A stretch of 14,527 bases of DNA from an uncultured euryarchaeote (GTDB lineage: Archaea; Thermoplasmatota; Poseidoniia; Poseidoniales; Thalassarchaeaceae): positions 1 through 14,527 of the forward strand of contig CALCEF010000359.1 in assembly GCA_937901365.1 (NCBI GenBank). The letters run 5' to 3'. This document shows, piece by piece, positions 1-6,385 of the stretch. The position numbers and the translations under genes were made by a program. The notes under the pieces are model-generated. The model had not been told where the DNA came from. It searched no databases and was given only the letters and a program-made list of their open reading frames with translations. Position 1 is the first letter of the stretch, and each line of letters begins with the position of its first letter.

Positions 1-14
1 TCTTCGAGCAGCGT

Positions 15-31
15 TGACCAAAAAATGGCCA
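15..31 (-). terminator. weak hairpin with T tract after the 207-aa gene
   Basis: On the minus strand, 12 bases past the stop of the membrane-protein gene, TGGCCA and TGGTCA can pair (one G-U) around a loop of T residues. The tract is six T in a row. Archaeal termination favours T-rich tracts, so this may end the 1933-to-44 gene string. The stem is short and other readings are possible. Confidence 0.22.
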
Positions 32-43
32 CGCGAGGAATGA

Positions 44-667
44 TTACTCCTCTTCAACCGTATTCACAACTGCCAGATTAGCAGATGGTGGGGCGAGGGC
101 TGCCCGGCCGGATGCGAACAACATCGGCATCACTGCTGATGTCATACAAAATAATCCGCAACACGCATAGATGTAGTATAACGTTGCAAATGTCAAAGAT
201 GCGATTTCTGGGAGATGGGTGGCTGCCTCATTGCTTGCAGAACCACCCCACAGATTAGCACTGATGAGAATAAAGGCACCCAATGCGCCACTGTGGATTC
301 CACGCCGATCTCCTCTCAGAAGGAATACGCCTCCAAGAATTAGGCACAACGTGGAGAGTGAAAACAGTACACCGCTCCATGTCCCATAGGTAGAATTTGA
401 AAAATCTTCATCGTACTTCTGCAAGTCTTCTTGCGTCACATCGGCATCACTTTCAGTGAATTGTTTTGCGAGTTGTTCTTCATCAGCTTCAGAATACAAT
501 TCATCATTCATGAATGAATTGTACGCAGCAAAACCAACCATCGCCGCTCCAAGAAGCAGAATGATGGCCGTTACAGCTGGTATGCTGTGATTGGCACGAA
601 CGGGAATTTCAGGCATGATGAGGACTTCCTCGGAATCCATCATCACAGAACCGATTTCGTCTGACAT
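44..667 (-). CDS. four-helix membrane protein, unknown function
   Basis: The 207-aa product is not a family I recognise. It has an acidic N-terminus and four hydrophobic segments at about residues 28-50, 95-117, 124-143 and 156-185. A strongly acidic, polar loop of about 40 residues (roughly 52-92) lies between the first two segments and is probably exposed outside the cell. The tail ends in three Glu. The ATG at 667 is supported by a GAGG ribosome site exactly 7 bases upstream. The gene follows the thioesterase gene with only 25 bases between them, so the two are probably co-transcribed. No catalytic motif is visible. A role in the envelope is an inference from the membrane topology only. 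Confidence 0.8.
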   Translation of the reverse strand: MSDEIGSVMMDSEEVLIMPEIPVRANHSIPAVTAIILLLGAAMVGFAAYNSFMNDELYSEADEEQLAKQFTESDADVTQEDLQKYDEDFSNSTYGTWSGVLFSLSTLCLILGGVFLLRGDRRGIHSGALGAFILISANLWGGSASNEAATHLPEIASLTFATLYYIYACCGLFCMTSAVMPMLFASGRAALAPPSANLAVVNTVEEE

Positions 668-673
668 ACTACA

Positions 674-678
674 ACCTC
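674..678 (-). promoter_or_regulatory. ribosome binding site GAGGT of the 207-aa gene
   Basis: GAGGT on the minus strand has its GAGG core 7 bases before the ATG at 667. The same GAGG-N7-start spacing recurs at the two TTG starts at 9683 and 10234, so it looks like this genome's rule for internal operon genes. Confidence 0.6.
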
Positions 679-692
679 GAATCCGACACTCC

Positions 693-1106
693 TTAATCCT
701 CGGTGCATTTTCTCAATGCATCCGCAATCTCATCGGGCACGTTGATTTTCTCAAAACTCTGCATATCGACGCAAACTGTGACCACACGAGCATCCCAACA
801 GAGAACTTCTTCCTGATTGTAGAACAAATAGCGCCATACAATGGACGAATTGCCAACCGATTCAATCCACAATTTGCATACGACATCATCCCCATATCGA
901 AGTGGTGCGAGATGATCAGCAGATGTATGGACCGCAGGGAACCCAAGATGCATTTCTTGGGTGATAACCGGGTAAGAGATACCACAAATCTCCTCCCACG
1001 ATTCTTCAAAGAACCGATGGGCTAAATCGAAATATTCGGGGTAGAATACGACCTTGGCAAGATCGATCATCGGAAAATCGACGCGGCGTCGGAGGGTGAC
1101 TGCCAT
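693..1106 (-). CDS. acyl-CoA thioesterase, 4HBT/YbgC-like hotdog fold
   Basis: The 137-aa product matches the single-domain hotdog thioesterase pattern that hydrolyses acyl-CoA thioesters in the cytoplasm. Near the N-terminus, Asp15 is followed by a VVFYPEYF stretch, the position of the catalytic Asp and the FYPNY-type helix start in 4-hydroxybenzoyl-CoA thioesterase relatives. The rest alternates beta strands as expected, and the length is typical. The open frame reaches back to 1181, but that would run through the tRNA gene, so the ATG at 1106 is chosen. A GGAGG lies 14 bases upstream of it, too far to be an ideal ribosome site. The start codon is only 31 bases past the tRNA CCA end, so the message may be released by tRNA processing. 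The substrate cannot be told from sequence. Confidence 0.85.
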   Translation of the reverse strand: MAVTLRRRVDFPMIDLAKVVFYPEYFDLAHRFFEESWEEICGISYPVITQEMHLGFPAVHTSADHLAPLRYGDDVVCKLWIESVGNSSIVWRYLFYNQEEVLCWDARVVTVCVDMQSFEKINVPDEIADALRKCTED

Positions 1107-1137
1107 GCCACTGGCTGACGCCTCCCTACGATGAAGG

Positions 1138-1214
1138 TGGCGGACCCACCGCGATTCGAACACGGGTTTGAGGCTCCGCAAGCCCCAGTGATATCCAGGC
1201 TACACTATGGGTCC
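1138..1214 (-). tRNA. tRNA-Arg (anticodon GCG), CCA encoded
   Basis: The minus strand folds as a full cloverleaf. The acceptor stem GGACCCA pairs with TGGGTCC over 7 bp. The D arm has GTG/CAC and a GG in its loop. The anticodon stem GGGGC/GCCTC (one G-U) holds the loop TTGCGGA, giving anticodon GCG for Arg codons CGC and CGU. A 4-base variable loop AAAC follows, then the T arm CCGTG-TTCGAAT-CGCGG. The discriminator is G, and CCA follows directly in the DNA at 1138-1140. No intron is seen. G at position 34 is the usual archaeal solution, whereas bacteria normally use ACG with inosine. Confidence 0.96.
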
Positions 1215-1237
1215 TGTGCGCGGCCCACCGGCCACTC

Positions 1238-1246
1238 TATCTTAAT
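1238..1246 (-). promoter_or_regulatory. candidate box A (TATA) for tRNA-Arg
   Basis: ATTAAGATA on the minus strand is centred about 27 bases upstream of the tRNA 5' end at 1214, the usual archaeal box A distance. It sits just below the end of the 81-aa gene. Position and AT richness are the only evidence. Confidence 0.42.
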
Positions 1247-1255
1247 CCGAACGGT

Positions 1256-1501
1256 TCACGCACCGTTGGTGTAAACCCGCTTGCCGGTCATCGAATCCTG
1301 CTTCCAGACTAATTCTTTGCAATATCTTGGAATGAAAAATCCAATTTTGCGGGGGGTGAGCCCATGATTCTTCATTTTCAGATCAATGGACAACCACGCG
1401 ACAATCTGCGAGGCTGTACAACCCGGATTAATGCTAACGAAATTGAGAATTTCTTCTCTCAGGCGGCGAAGCCTGGCTTCCTTCTGTGCACCTTTGGCCA
1501 T
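1256..1501 (-). CDS. small winged-helix-like DNA-binding protein
   Basis: The 81-aa product is small and basic at its N-terminus (residues 1-16, many Arg and Lys). A helix at about 12-24 is followed by a TASQIVAWL helix and a TPRKIGFFIPRY helix. The end is strand-like, with Trp-Lys, a turn and Arg-Val-Tyr, resembling a wing. This arrangement suggests a winged helix-turn-helix, but I do not recognise a named family. The ATG at 1501 has no GAGG nearby. Instead a TATATTA box lies about 26 bases upstream, so the message is probably leaderless. That box sits inside a large inverted repeat, a natural place for self-regulation, though this is inference. The tRNA-Arg gene begins 41 bases downstream of its stop. 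Confidence 0.72.
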   Translation of the reverse strand: MAKGAQKEARLRRLREEILNFVSINPGCTASQIVAWLSIDLKMKNHGLTPRKIGFFIPRYCKELVWKQDSMTGKRVYTNGA

Positions 1502-1516
1502 GCTATCTACTTGTCA

Positions 1517-1562
1517 CCGGGGGTATATTAGGAACAATATGGGGACCCCCGGAGACCCCCAT
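1517..1562. repeat. two overlapping inverted repeats between the 119-aa and 81-aa genes
   Basis: Repeat B: CCGGGGGT (1517-1524) pairs perfectly with ACCCCCGG (1545-1552). The stem continues with ATATT (1525-1529) pairing AATAT (1536-1540) around the 6-base loop AGGAAC, leaving GGGG (1541-1544) as a bulge, for 13 bp in all. Repeat A: ATGGGG (1539-1544) pairs with CCCCAT (1557-1562). The two share 1539-1552, so only one can form at a time. Repeat B includes the box A of the 81-aa gene. It could be an operator, a terminator for the 119-aa gene or an attenuator-like switch. Confidence 0.7.
1524..1530 (-). promoter_or_regulatory. box A (TATA) of the 81-aa gene
   Basis: TAATATA on the minus strand is centred 26 bases before the ATG at 1501, so transcription would start at or next to the start codon, giving a leaderless message. 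It lies within the inverted repeat described at 1517-1552. Confidence 0.5.
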
Positions 1563-1573
1563 CAATAAACCGC

Positions 1574-1933
1574 TTACTGCAATGGCAACATGATTTTCCA
1601 ACGAGGTTCTGCGAGTTTCTTCGCATTGGGACCTGTTCGTGGGTTTGGAGTCTTGTGGGTCAGTGTGCCATGCATTCCATGTACACTGAACTTGATTCTG
1701 GCCTCAACTACGCGATCTCGTTCTGCCAATTGTAGTGCTTCATCATCCAATTCAGCGCTGGCAAGAACCTCAAATTCATTGGATTCAACCTCGACTGAAA
1801 GCGAAAGAAGATTGTCCACTAGCGATACTCTGGGAGAAAAGTCGTAATCATCGGGGTTGTCCATCCAGACATCCAAATCGATGACAACCTTGTCCCGACT
1901 AGAGACCTTCTTGATGTCGATTGAAGTCACCAT
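1574..1933 (-). CDS. conserved-looking 119-aa protein, unknown function
   Basis: I do not recognise this product. It is a soluble, acidic protein without signal peptide or membrane segment. The first half is rich in beta-prone stretches (VVIDLDVWM, LLSLSVEVES). A helix of Glu, Ala and Leu follows at about 67-80. A basic segment with HGMHGTLTHKTPNPRTGPNAKK (about residues 88-109) then leads to the end. The ATG at 1933 is the first in frame, and no clear ribosome site precedes it. A 163-base gene-free stretch separates it from the lipoprotein gene upstream. It may share a transcript with the 81-aa gene 72 bases downstream, with the overlapping inverted repeats between them. Confidence 0.68.
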   Translation of the reverse strand: MVTSIDIKKVSSRDKVVIDLDVWMDNPDDYDFSPRVSLVDNLLSLSVEVESNEFEVLASAELDDEALQLAERDRVVEARIKFSVHGMHGTLTHKTPNPRTGPNAKKLAEPRWKIMLPLQ

Positions 1934-2080
1934 CAGGGGCTTCGAGAAGGCCCGGGTTCAAATCGCTTCCCATGAAATATCGTGGTTAAATTGTTAGAAT
2001 AAAGTCCGATATGTTTCCAAACGTGGGCAAACGTAGATTTCCTGGCACGAAATGCAGGGTTTCGCGATTTGTTTTGATGG

Positions 2081-2092
2081 GAGCGTACGCTC
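2081..2092. repeat. 12-base perfect palindrome after the lipoprotein gene
   Basis: GAGCGTACGCTC is a perfect palindrome that ends 4 bases short of the stop codon of the PKD lipoprotein gene. No T tract follows on the minus strand, so it is not a classic terminator. It could stabilise the 3' end of the message or bind a protein. The rest of 1934-2096 shows only AT-rich sequence with no clear gene. Confidence 0.5.
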
Positions 2093-2096
2093 TACA

Positions 2097-3308
2097 TCAA
2101 ACGCCAACTTCGTTAATCCGTGGAACCAAGAATGTCATTTCAACGACCAGTTCCCACTCGTTGCCCCCATCAGGGTCAACTTCGTCAATCGGAAGGTCAG
2201 GGTCAGCTTCCTCTGCCTCAATAATCCACATCCAATCACCTTCACCAAAGCCTGCGCCTGATTGGGCGTTTAGCATTTCAAGTAATTCTTCCAACGAATC
2301 GGCTGAGAAATTGTAGGTGTTTTCGGCTGTTGGATTGAGATTGAAGTATTCCATCGATGCGGATGCATTGTGGGTAATGTTGGTTTGTTCGGTTCGAACC
2401 TTTTGAGTCCAACTATCATCAGGTACGTCGACTGTGAGTGAGAAATTGTCCTGTGGTAACATCACTGGTATGAGATCCATGGCCAAGGTCAAGGTTGCAT
2501 TGAACGACATGATGCGACCCTCTTCTCCAGGCATGTGTGTAATTGTGTGGATTTTTCCTTGCTCAAGATATCCATCCCAATCATAGGTTATTGTCCTCTC
2601 TTCCCAAATGACCTGGTATGTTCGAGGAAGAACCGAAAGGTTCCACATTCGCGTTGCACTCGCATCAGATTCGTCAGTAACGGTCACAGAACCTGTGTAA
2701 TTTCCACTTTCGTAGGGTGTGAAATGATGTATTTCACCCATTGCGTCGTTGTCGTTTGTCGGATCTCCATCATTGTCGCTGTCCACATTCCAATCAAGAT
2801 CCCACACGGTGGTCAATTCACCATTCTCAGGATCTGATGAGCCGGATGCATCGAGAGTGACGACATCGCCGGTTCGGATTGCGGTAGGCATCGAAAGTGA
2901 AATCTTCGGGAATCCATTGACCACAAGGGTTGTCGAAGCTGTATCCTCTCCATCAAGGTCATTGACAACTGTGACACGAATCTCGTAGACGCCGGCCTCT
3001 GTGAATGTGTGACTGGTGTAACCTTGAACGGTTTCAGAACGCTGGCCATCGTCGAAATTCCATCGGTATTCGGTAATGACTGTGCTTTCTGGTGATGTCG
3101 ATGCGCGTGCATCGAAATTCACCGACTCTCCGGCATTGATACTGGTTCGATCAGATTCAACTCTTGCATTCGGTTCAGGAGGGCCTCCAAGTCCAGTACA
3201 TCCAGCCAGCATGGGGAAAATCATGGTCACGATGAGGAGCAATGCAATCTGGCGTCGTGAAGCCACAGATTGAATCCCCGCCATGAACATACCCGGTCGA
3301 CCCCGCAT
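2097..3308 (-). CDS. surface lipoprotein with two PKD domains
   Basis: The 403-aa product starts with a basic segment and a hydrophobic stretch (about 20-36). It ends in the lipobox MLAGC, with Cys37 as the likely lipid-bearing residue, so the protein should be exported and membrane-anchored. PKD domain 1 spans about 48-130, with WNFDDGQ and HTFTEAGVYEIRVTV signatures. PKD domain 2 spans about 133-227 and carries an acidic insert DSDNDGDPTNDND (177-189) that looks calcium-binding. The remaining 175 residues are beta-rich and unrecognised. Several N-glycosylation sequons are present (NYT, NLS, NAT, NFS, NIT, NAS). The start could be the ATG at 3308, or those at 3290 and 3284, which keep the signal intact. 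The gene is divergent from the exonuclease gene. It is probably an adhesion or substrate-binding surface protein, but the ligand is unknown. Confidence 0.87.
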   Translation of the reverse strand: MRGRPGMFMAGIQSVASRRQIALLLIVTMIFPMLAGCTGLGGPPEPNARVESDRTSINAGESVNFDARASTSPESTVITEYRWNFDDGQRSETVQGYTSHTFTEAGVYEIRVTVVNDLDGEDTASTTLVVNGFPKISLSMPTAIRTGDVVTLDASGSSDPENGELTTVWDLDWNVDSDNDGDPTNDNDAMGEIHHFTPYESGNYTGSVTVTDESDASATRMWNLSVLPRTYQVIWEERTITYDWDGYLEQGKIHTITHMPGEEGRIMSFNATLTLAMDLIPVMLPQDNFSLTVDVPDDSWTQKVRTEQTNITHNASASMEYFNLNPTAENTYNFSADSLEELLEMLNAQSGAGFGEGDWMWIIEAEEADPDLPIDEVDPDGGNEWELVVEMTFLVPRINEVGV

Positions 3309-3431
3309 CTTCCTTTAGAAGAGTGACGATTCTTTGTCCTTTCAATCAGCAATTGTATGGGGACTTCTACGAAGTCCGATGGCGAGTGGCGAATGAGAGG
3401 GTTCAAGCGACGTCGCATTTCTTTCAGGCTC

Positions 3432-4253
3432 ATGGCGACGGATCCATTGGCTGGATATCGTGTTCTCGGGTTCGATCTTGAGACCACTGGATTTAGTCCC
3501 AATAAACATCGAATTGTGCAATATGCTCTGGTTGGGTGTGATGCAGATGGCAGTCCCATACACATTGAAGAATTGGTTAATCCACAAATGCGGATACCTC
3601 CTGAGACCACAAATATACATGGAATATCGAATGAAGATGTTCGGGGTGCACCCGAATTCAAAGAATGTATAGCGCGGATTTCGGAAGCGATGGATGGTGC
3701 AGTAATCGTTGGCCACAACGTAGAGAAATTCGATTGGCCATTCTTGAGAAAAGAGTGTCTTCGTGCCGGTCAGCCAATGCCTAACCCGTTGGTGGTATTG
3801 GATACATTGACAATCGCACGAAAACTGAAAATTCCTCCCAGTCACAAACTGGGCAATATTTGTCAGCGATTTGGTATTATTCTAGAAAATGCGCATACGG
3901 CGGGAGCTGATGCTGAAGCAACGCGATTGTTACTGTGGAAATTAATGTCGTCACACCCACAACACTTTCGCCGCCCGGTTGAAGAAATTCCTGAGTGGGC
4001 TAGCGGTTCAACCCGCTCTGACAAAGAATCGGAACGTCTCGGACCAAGTCTCGAAGATTTGGAACCCGTCTCTGGTAGTCACGGCTGGTTGCGTTTTTCC
4101 AATGTTGGAATCGTCATAGGACGGGGTAGGAACCGTGGACGGACAATCACTGAGATTGAACGATTGGATGTGGATTATCTCAACTGGCTATCTTCGCCCG
4201 CTGGGCCCCTTGAACCAGAAGCAATCGACACTTTGTCTGGCGAAAGAAACTGA
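3432..4253 (+). CDS. DEDDh 3'-5' exonuclease (DnaQ-like) with ExoX-like C-terminal domain
   Basis: The 273-aa product shows the complete DEDDh set of the DnaQ fold: Asp15 and Glu17 in FDLETTG, Asp101 in GHNVEKFD, then His155 and Asp160 in HTAGAD. It should remove nucleotides from 3' ends using two metal ions. After a linker rich in charged residues (about 180-215), residues 218-253 read RFSNVGIVIGRGRNRGRTITEIERLDVDYLNWL with the G-x-G, GRT and DYLNWL features of the small domain found at the end of ExoX-like exonucleases. The frame is open back to the ATG at 3357 (and one at 3393). The 3432 start is preferred because the fold begins about 8 residues later and the extra N-terminus is basic and unlike the family. 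No GAGG supports any of the three. It is more likely a repair exonuclease than a replicative proofreading subunit. Confidence 0.9.
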   Translation: MATDPLAGYRVLGFDLETTGFSPNKHRIVQYALVGCDADGSPIHIEELVNPQMRIPPETTNIHGISNEDVRGAPEFKECIARISEAMDGAVIVGHNVEKFDWPFLRKECLRAGQPMPNPLVVLDTLTIARKLKIPPSHKLGNICQRFGIILENAHTAGADAEATRLLLWKLMSSHPQHFRRPVEEIPEWASGSTRSDKESERLGPSLEDLEPVSGSHGWLRFSNVGIVIGRGRNRGRTITEIERLDVDYLNWLSSPAGPLEPEAIDTLSGERN

Positions 4254-4256
4254 CAC

Positions 4257-5081
4257 TCAAGAACGCTTGATGATGGTTTCAATCGAGTATGGGATGATCC
4301 CAATCATCACGAATAGAGAACCCGCGGAGCCTAAGATGTACAGAACTGTGCCTGCTGAAAGGTTGTCTGCATCAATTGTGGGCATTGTGAGGTCGGGCAT
4401 TCCTCCTGCAAGCAAATAGAGGCCGACAATTTGGACCAACCACATTGCCAAGAATGTCAGCAGAATTTCTGAGAACAATTGGCTGGAGAGGCGAAGAGAA
4501 CCCGACCACCCCAGTAATGGAATATCTGGGCCATCTTTCGCAATTTGTCGGTCGCGCAGAGATTGATTGACTGCGGAGACGACGATCTGAATGAATGCAA
4601 TCGCGGTGAGGCATAGCGCCAAGAATGTCATCACGATGTTGAGCAAAGCGCCGGTGGAATTGTCCATACTCTCCATCAGACTATTGCCACCCCACACCAA
4701 AATGACGGAGGTTAAAATCATCGGCAATGCGGTCATGAAAGACTGTACGCCGAGTAAGACTGTTTGAGAACCGTTCAGTAATGAGCCTAAACTAAACTCG
4801 GATTCTGTTTCATCCCAATCATCCTCAATACTGTCTCTTTTTTCTGTAGATTTACCGTGATATTGTTTCTCAAAATAGCGCTCCAATTGTTGGCCTTCGA
4901 CCTGATCGGTACTACTCATTTGGGGGCGTTTTACAGAAAATCCACCAAACCCTCGCTCTTGAGATTCGGATTCGTCTACGACATCTTCGTACCATTCTGT
5001 TTCTTCATCGGATGGGGGTGCGCGGTTGCGTGTTGAGTCGGGTGGACCGCGACGACGCTTACCCGAACCTCCACCCTCCAT
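4257..5081 (-). CDS. membrane protein with long charged N-terminal region
   Basis: About 274 aa, not recognised as a known family. The first ~100 residues are low in hydrophobics and dense in Arg, Glu, Asp, Ser and Gly, so probably disordered and cytoplasmic. Four membrane segments follow at roughly 110-130, 145-170, 205-227 and 242-264, and the tail is basic. Two starts are possible: the ATG at 5081, chosen because the product then opens with a typical MEGGGSGKRRRG stretch, or a GTG at 5117, only 6 bases past the stop of the nuclease gene. Either way it is almost certainly on the nuclease transcript. Its stop is 3 bases from the stop of the convergent exonuclease gene. It may tether or accompany the nuclease at the membrane, but that is only context. 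Confidence 0.78.
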   Translation of the reverse strand: MEGGGSGKRRRGPPDSTRNRAPPSDEETEWYEDVVDESESQERGFGGFSVKRPQMSSTDQVEGQQLERYFEKQYHGKSTEKRDSIEDDWDETESEFSLGSLLNGSQTVLLGVQSFMTALPMILTSVILVWGGNSLMESMDNSTGALLNIVMTFLALCLTAIAFIQIVVSAVNQSLRDRQIAKDGPDIPLLGWSGSLRLSSQLFSEILLTFLAMWLVQIVGLYLLAGGMPDLTMPTIDADNLSAGTVLYILGSAGSLFVMIGIIPYSIETIIKRS

Positions 5082-5123
5082 GCATACCCAAGAGGGGTTT
5101 GGGCTCTTCAATGCCACGATGGT

Positions 5124-6308
5124 TCAGAGGTCTTTTTCCCGCTTCCGACCTTCAAGCAATGGTGACCAAGGAAGTACATCGCACCAATCGCCGAGTTTCC
5201 AAGTGTCTCCATCCAATCGAACCCCACCGAGGAATACTGGACCTTCGTAGCCATCTTCCATCAAAGTCTGCAGGCGCTCTAGGGCTTGACCTGCGAACAC
5301 CGCGCCCGCACGTTGACCAGTGGGGGCCAATTCTCCAGATTCGTTGATGGGAGCCATGCGTTCTACGAGACAGATTCCATTCTCTACCTCCACTTTCTCG
5401 AACACTGCGATCATGTCTCTGAAAATACCAGTAGGATTCATCTCACCTTGGGCTTGTGCCCAAATCCATGCGGGGCACCATGCCTTCCATTCACAGAAAT
5501 TGCAGGCTTCTTCAGCAGGCTTTGCTTCCATCGGGGTTTCCGTAATCTTGCTAGCCTCCCATGCCTCAAAGGCCTCGGGTAGAACACTGGGGCCCTCTGC
5601 CTCAAAGACAACCGAGCCATTCGAATACCAACCTTCAGCCCTTACAGGGGGATGATCGGGGTTGTTTTCACACAGGATATCACGATAGAATCTGAGTTGC
5701 CGGCTGACTGTGTCGTACAATTCGCCATCGGGGGGTTTACCGGTTTTCAAATCGGCTACAATCCAACCGACGACATTGCCCTCGTCATCATAATCAGAGA
5801 CCAATAAATCGAGGCGACCCATGAGGCGGCCGCATGAGGTTCGCAAGGTTCCTTCAGCGGCAAGCACCATTTCTTGAATCTCACGCCACTTGTCGATTGA
5901 GACTTCTGAAAGCGCAATTTTTCCGGTGCGAGCTTTGGCGAAGAGGATGTTTAGCGAACCGATGAGCAATTTCCTTGCACGAGGAAATTCTTCCTGTTTC
6001 CAACGTGGATGTCGTGGCGTTTTGAGGAAAAGTTCCTTCTCCTGTTCCCACTGTTTTTCCAAAATCGCGTTAGCGGTTGGAGGTAACCAACCGATTTCAT
6101 CACCATCTCGACTTGATAGATCGATATTGCACAAATCTTCGACGCTGTTGTGAACGGCAGTTCCTATTGCGCTGGCCATTCCGGCCTTACGAGGTAAACG
6201 CTGCCTTGAGAGCCAGAATTTCCGGGGACATGATGCGAAATTATTCCAAGAAGAGGGGGAAAGTTGGTGTCCTCGTTCCTCACGAGACCACTGTTTTGTC
6301 GACATCAC
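5124..6308 (-). CDS. Cas4/RecB-like PD-(D/E)XK nuclease with Cys cluster and extra C-terminal domain
   Basis: The 394-aa product carries the RecB/Cas4 nuclease core: His53 in GTAVHN, Asp167 in GRLDLLV, Asp186-x-Lys188 in VADLKTG and the Gln204/Tyr208 pair of motif QLRFY. Cys27 at the N-terminus plus Cys269, Cys272 and Cys278 (C-x2-C-x5-C) match the layout that holds a 4Fe-4S cluster in Cas4 and AddB-type nucleases. This predicts metal-dependent cutting of DNA ends. Beyond residue 290, about 100 residues that Cas4 lacks show alternating strands and a WKLGDWCDVLPW motif. They may be an OB-like or other small DNA-binding fold, which is unproven. The start is the GTG at 6308 or the ATG at 6305. 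No CRISPR array or other cas gene lies nearby, so a repair or end-processing role is more likely. Confidence 0.9.
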   Translation of the reverse strand: MMSTKQWSREERGHQLSPSSWNNFASCPRKFWLSRQRLPRKAGMASAIGTAVHNSVEDLCNIDLSSRDGDEIGWLPPTANAILEKQWEQEKELFLKTPRHPRWKQEEFPRARKLLIGSLNILFAKARTGKIALSEVSIDKWREIQEMVLAAEGTLRTSCGRLMGRLDLLVSDYDDEGNVVGWIVADLKTGKPPDGELYDTVSRQLRFYRDILCENNPDHPPVRAEGWYSNGSVVFEAEGPSVLPEAFEAWEASKITETPMEAKPAEEACNFCEWKAWCPAWIWAQAQGEMNPTGIFRDMIAVFEKVEVENGICLVERMAPINESGELAPTGQRAGAVFAGQALERLQTLMEDGYEGPVFLGGVRLDGDTWKLGDWCDVLPWSPLLEGRKREKDL

Positions 6309-6355
6309 TACACACCCCGGAACGGCTCCGCGTTACTGCTCTGTTCAGCCCAAGC

Positions 6356-6360
6356 ATTAA
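6356..6360 (+). promoter_or_regulatory. candidate box A for the PAC2 gene
   Basis: ATTAA lies about 28 bases before the ATG at 6386. No ribosome site precedes that ATG, so a leaderless message fits. The motif is weak. The 77-base divergent gap must also hold the nuclease promoter, for which I see no clear box. Confidence 0.25.
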
Positions 6361-6385
6361 CACCACCGATTGACGGGCGTGGTTC

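Noticed and set aside
1..32. Possible start of another minus-strand gene (GTG at 32, frame open to the left edge)
   Set aside because: Only ten codons are visible, the nearest GAGG is too far from the GTG, and a T tract lies within it. Too short to call.
591..1025. Plus-strand open frame of 144 codons opposite the thioesterase
   Set aside because: It is antisense to a gene with clear family motifs and has no recognisable domain.
1950..1972. T-loop-like GGTTCAAATC that looks like the end of a tRNA
   Set aside because: The flanking bases do not form a T stem, and no acceptor, D or anticodon arm fits upstream, where the 119-aa gene begins.
3432..4253. Exonuclease as the epsilon proofreading subunit of a replicative polymerase
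   Set aside because: The ExoX-like tail and archaeal setting argue against it. No polymerase-binding segment is recognisable.
5124..6308. Reading the nuclease as a CRISPR Cas4
   Set aside because: No repeats or other cas genes are in the window, and the protein has a long extra C-terminal part, so only the family likeness is claimed.
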